Of a stretch of 9,462 bases of DNA, positions 6,750 to 9,462 are shown piece after piece. The number at the start of each line of letters is the position of its first letter. The first letter of the stretch is position 1. The notes beneath the pieces were generated by a model. It ran no database searches, was not told where the DNA came from, and worked only from the letters and a program-made list of their open reading frames with translations. The stretch is from Comamonadaceae bacterium (GTDB lineage: Bacteria; Pseudomonadota; Gammaproteobacteria; Burkholderiales; Burkholderiaceae). The stretch is from contig CANCCJ010000099.1 of the NCBI GenBank assembly GCA_947374535.1, forward strand, positions 1 to 9,462, given 5' to 3'. The translations under genes and the position numbers were made by a program.

Positions 6750-7292
6750 ATGAAAGTTTTAGACCTGCAATGCGCACACCACCATGTGTTTGAAGGCTGG
6801 TTTGGTTCTGAAGACGATTACCAAAGCCAGCTCGCTCGTGGCTTGCTCACATGTCCGATGTGCGGCGATGCAAGCGTGACCAAAAAACTCAGCGCACCCC
6901 GTTTAAATCTAAATACCACGCGCGGCGAGCGTGATGTGGCAGCGCACAGTGTCAGCGTATCGAACGACGCTGATGCACAGGCGGTAGCGACGACAGTCAA
7001 ACCGACGGCTCCCGCTGCACCAGTTGCATTATCCAGTCTGCAAGAGGTGGCCAACTTAGAGCCCGCACAACTCCAAGCCGCTTTGCTCAAGATGGTGCGT
7101 CATGTGGTGGCGAATACCGAAGACGTGGGCGATAGTTTTCCCGAGGAAGCCCGAAAAATGCACTACGGTGAAGCAAAGACGCGCAACATTCGTGGCCACG
7201 CCACACCCGAAGAAACCGAAGCCTTGATGGACGAGGGCATTGCCGTCATGCCTCTGCCGTTGCCCGACGTGCTCAAAGAACCGTTGCAGTAA
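6750..7292 (+). CDS. DUF1178 family protein with a zinc-ribbon-like N-terminus
   Basis: A 180-aa soluble protein of unknown function, recognised as DUF1178 from its N-terminus ([18 protein letters not shown]) and C-terminal block. Cys8-x2-His11 and Cys35-x2-Cys38 ([15 protein letters not shown]) form two pairs that could bind one zinc, as in FmdB-type regulatory zinc ribbons. Residues about 48-100 are Ala/Val/Pro-rich, probably a flexible linker. A conserved block follows from about 105: a short helical region, then [19 protein letters not shown] and [14 protein letters not shown]. It starts 24 nt after the NUDIX stop with no Shine-Dalgarno; a -10-like GATAAT lies just upstream. Its last 20 nt overlap the end of miaA on the other strand. 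Proximity to the NUDIX and nuo genes does not define a role. Confidence 0.85.
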   Translation: MKVLDLQCAHHHVFEGWFGSEDDYQSQLARGLLTCPMCGDASVTKKLSAPRLNLNTTRGERDVAAHSVSVSNDADAQAVATTVKPTAPAAPVALSSLQEVANLEPAQLQAALLKMVRHVVANTEDVGDSFPEEARKMHYGEAKTRNIRGHATPEETEALMDEGIAVMPLPLPDVLKEPLQ

Positions 7293-8274
7293 ACCGCTTC
7301 ACGGCGGCCAGTGTTTGCGCCAAAGCATCGGGTGCATCACAGGGGATCACGATGCGCTCATCCATGCCGCGCAACCAGGTGAGTTGCCGTTTAGCCAACT
7401 GGCGCGTGGCGGCCACGCCTAGTGCGTGCAGCTGCGGCAGGATGCTCTCAGGCAATGCCTCTTCAGCTTGGGCCCGGTCAAGCAACTCCCACGCTTGGCG
7501 GTAGCCCACACAACGCATGCTGGGCAAATCAATGTGCAGGTCACCACGCGCACGCAGGGTTTGCACCTCAGCCAAGAATCCTCCTGCCAACATGAGGTCA
7601 AAGCGTTGTGCAATGCGTGCATGCAGCCATGCACGGTTTTCTGGCTCTAACGAAAGCAGGGGCATGTTGAGCCCAGGTTGGGTGGCGCGTGTGGCATCAG
7701 CTTGTGCAAACCATTGCGACAAAGCTTTGCCGCTGACACGCCACACCTCCAGCGCACGCGAGATGCGCTGGGCATCGTTGGGGGCCAAGCGTGCAGCGGT
7801 GATGGCGTCGACCTTGGCTAACTCGGCATGCATGGCAGGCCAGCCCAAAGCGAGTGCTTGTTGTTCAATCTCTGCGCGCAGCTCGGGTTGGGCGGTGGGT
7901 AAGTCGTCAATGCCATCGCGCAAGGCTTTGAGGTAAAGCATGGTGCCGCCCACCAACAGCGGCAGCTTGCCGCGTGCGCGTATGTCGGCCATCAAGCGGC
8001 CAGCATCGCGCGCAAATTCAGCCGCGCTGTAGGCTTGCAATGGATCGCGAATGTCAATCAGGTGGTGGGGTACTTGTGCGAGTTCATCTGCACTGGGTTT
8101 GGCGGTGCCAATGTCCATGCCTCGATAGACCAGGGCTGAGTCCACACTGATGATTTCAATGGGCCACTGTCGTGCCATGGCCAAAGCTGCGGCAGTTTTA
8201 CCGCTGGCAGTGGGGCCCACCAAAGCGATGGCGTCGACCGTCCACCCAAGTGCGCAGCTTGAGGTGTCAGTCAC
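7273..8274 (-). CDS. miaA: tRNA dimethylallyltransferase MiaA
   Basis: Transfers a dimethylallyl group to N6 of A37 in tRNAs that read UNN codons, the first step toward ms2i6A. The P-loop GPTASGKT is at residues 20-27. Asp45 in the [18 protein letters not shown] segment corresponds to the catalytic Asp of the family, and [33 protein letters not shown] and [13 protein letters not shown] are further MiaA hallmarks. It is 333 aa, against about 316 in E. coli. An upstream ATG at 8340 would add 22 residues with no family resemblance. The GTG at 8274 is preferred because GGAGG lies five bases before it. That start overlaps the MFS gene stop by 8 nt (GTGACTGA). No hfq follows, unlike in enterobacteria; the gene runs into the convergent DUF1178 gene. 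Confidence 0.95.
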   Translation of the reverse strand: MTDTSSCALGWTVDAIALVGPTASGKTAAALAMARQWPIEIISVDSALVYRGMDIGTAKPSADELAQVPHHLIDIRDPLQAYSAAEFARDAGRLMADIRARGKLPLLVGGTMLYLKALRDGIDDLPTAQPELRAEIEQQALALGWPAMHAELAKVDAITAARLAPNDAQRISRALEVWRVSGKALSQWFAQADATRATQPGLNMPLLSLEPENRAWLHARIAQRFDLMLAGGFLAEVQTLRARGDLHIDLPSMRCVGYRQAWELLDRAQAEEALPESILPQLHALGVAATRQLAKRQLTWLRGMDERIVIPCDAPDALAQTLAAVKRFTATVL

Positions 8275-9454
8275 GCGGGCCTCCACGACGCAGCACGAGC
8301 AACCAAGCGGAGAGTGCCGTGATGACCGACCAAAATGCAATGCTCTGCGCCATGGGGAGTGCCGAACCGTCTTTTGCTACGCCCAGCCAAAGACCCGTGG
8401 CAAATGCTGTGGCCATCATCAAGAACCCACCCAAGGCCGAGGCGGCCCCAGCTGCTTTGGGGAACGGCCCCACAGCCCCGCTTTGACCGCAAGACTGGTG
8501 AATGCTATGCGCCAAGATGAACAAATAAAACGGGCCCATCAAGCTCAGCACGCTTTGCCAACCCAGCCAAGCATGGATGGCCATCAAGCCACCCCCCACC
8601 AAGCTAAACACACCGCCAATCGCAACCGTGTATGTCACGCCAAAACGTGCCAACAAACGCCGACACAGCACGGTGCCTAGCAAATATGTGAAAGACATTG
8701 AAAACAGCAGCAATCCATATTCCCAACGCGCCAGACCTAACAAATCGATGAAGACAAATGCAGAAGAAGCTAAGAAAGTGAATAAGCCACCATAAGAGCC
8801 AATGGATACACAAGAGAACGCCACGAAAGTGGGGTGGCGAAGAATCTGCCACCACGTTTTTGCCAAAACCTTGACCTGCAGCGCGTGTGGATTCTTCCGG
8901 TGCACGGTTTCCTTGAAAAGCAATGCAACCATGACCCAAGTAATTGCCCCAAAGCTCATCACCAAACTCAAAGCAGCATGCCAACTCCATAGGTCTGTCA
9001 GCAAGCTGCCCAAAGGTGCGCTGCTACAAGCTAAGAAGCCCAAGCCGGTGAGGGCTTTGGACATCACGCCGGCCCCCGCTTCTGGTGTGTAAAGGTCTCG
9101 CACAATGGCGCGCGCGCACATCACCACAGCGCCCATGGCGGCACCTTGCAGGGCGCGCCACACGATCAACTCTTGCATGCTGCTGGCCATGACGCAGCCA
9201 AGTCCAGCCATGGTGAAAGCGCCAAGCCCCCACAACAAAATAGGGCGACGACCAAACCGGTCAGACAGAGGGCCCCAAACCAACTGCGAGGTGCCAAATG
9301 CCAACAGCAACGCGCTGAGGGTCAGTTGTACGTGTGAAAGCTCTGCGCCAAATTCGCTTTTGATCGCAGGGAGTGCAGGCAAATACAAATCGGTGGCAAC
9401 AGGCTGAATGCCCAGCAGCATCGACAGCAAAACAATGATGACGGTGTTGGACAT
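8267..9454 (-). CDS. Bcr/CflA-type MFS multidrug efflux transporter
   Basis: A 395-aa inner-membrane protein with about twelve predicted helices, matching the usual length of the Bcr/CflA branch of drug:H+ antiporters (DHA1). Helix 1 ends in the branch-typical [12 protein letters not shown] (Asp22). The loop 2-3 motif A is clear: [11 protein letters not shown] at residues 61-71, with Asp65 and Arg70. The helix 5 antiporter motif is poorly kept: SSAPLGSLL stands where relatives have APxxGG. The substrate cannot be told. Drug resistance should not be assumed; many relatives export metabolites. The ATG at 9454 gives a normal N-terminus, but only eight bases upstream are visible and the frame is open to the window edge, so neither its RBS nor a longer start can be judged. 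The stop overlaps the miaA start. Confidence 0.85.
   Translation of the reverse strand: MSNTVIIVLLSMLLGIQPVATDLYLPALPAIKSEFGAELSHVQLTLSALLLAFGTSQLVWGPLSDRFGRRPILLWGLGAFTMAGLGCVMASSMQELIVWRALQGAAMGAVVMCARAIVRDLYTPEAGAGVMSKALTGLGFLACSSAPLGSLLTDLWSWHAALSLVMSFGAITWVMVALLFKETVHRKNPHALQVKVLAKTWWQILRHPTFVAFSCVSIGSYGGLFTFLASSAFVFIDLLGLARWEYGLLLFSMSFTYLLGTVLCRRLLARFGVTYTVAIGGVFSLVGGGLMAIHAWLGWQSVLSLMGPFYLFILAHSIHQSCGQSGAVGPFPKAAGAASALGGFLMMATAFATGLWLGVAKDGSALPMAQSIAFWSVITALSAWLLVLRRGGPRD
8280..8285 (-). promoter_or_regulatory. ribosome binding site deciding the miaA start
   Basis: On the - strand TGGAGG occurs five bases before the GTG at 8274. It is the best Shine-Dalgarno match near this end and lies inside the last codons of the upstream MFS gene. 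It supports the GTG over the ATG at 8340 and fits translational coupling of the two genes. Confidence 0.75.
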
Positions 9455-9462
9455 CAGCGGCC

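Noticed and set aside
7616..7635. Perfect inverted repeat with 8-nt arms and a 4-nt loop inside miaA (CGTGCATG / CATGCACG)
   Set aside because: It lies within conserved MiaA coding sequence and has no T-run or flanking signal, so it is probably chance from His/Ala/Arg codons.
8274..8340. ATG at 8340 as the miaA start, giving a 355-aa protein
   Set aside because: The extra 22 residues do not resemble MiaA and would overlap the MFS gene by 74 nt, whereas the GTG at 8274 has a strong GGAGG five bases upstream.
8150..8680. 176-aa + strand reading frame across the miaA/MFS junction
   Set aside because: It is antisense to two well-supported genes, has low-complexity Gln/His/Pro-rich composition and no ribosome binding site that I can see.

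Overview
The window looks like a core chromosomal segment of a betaproteobacterium, most likely a Comamonadaceae member (Limnohabitans/Rhodoferax-like). This rests on the style of the NuoJ-N proteins, the nuoN / NUDIX / DUF1178 gene order and a moderate-to-high GC content; it is recognised by eye, with no search run. The left two thirds (1-6089) is the distal end of the operon for respiratory complex I (NADH:ubiquinone oxidoreductase). It holds a probable nuoI tail, then nuoJ, nuoK, nuoL, nuoM and nuoN, all on the + strand, tightly packed (a 4-nt overlap or gaps of 5-14 nt), most with good ribosome binding sites. NuoL, M and N are the three antiporter-like proton-pumping subunits. NuoJ and NuoK form part of the membrane link to the quinone-reducing arm. 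All key channel residues I looked for are present, so the module reads as intact.

A strong intrinsic terminator (6107-6133) closes the operon. Immediately behind it come two small + strand genes. The first is a NUDIX hydrolase of the ADP-ribose pyrophosphatase type. The second is a DUF1178 protein with two cysteine/histidine pairs that look like a zinc ribbon. Neither has a visible Shine-Dalgarno sequence. The NUDIX start sits almost directly on the terminator T-tract, and a -10-like hexamer lies at leaderless distance from the DUF1178 start.

The right third (7273-9454) is on the - strand: a Bcr/CflA-type MFS efflux transporter followed by miaA (tRNA dimethylallyltransferase). The two genes overlap by 8 nt and probably form a translationally coupled pair. 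miaA converges on the DUF1178 gene, and their 3' ends overlap by 20 nt with no visible terminator between them.

There is no gene-free stretch longer than about 55 nt, and I saw no tRNA, rRNA, mobile element, CRISPR array or phage remnant. I did not find a convincing undescribed system. The points most worth a second look are the terminator/NUDIX junction, the SD-less starts, the enlarged NuoJ loop, the histidine-rich NuoL loop and the convergent gene overlap.
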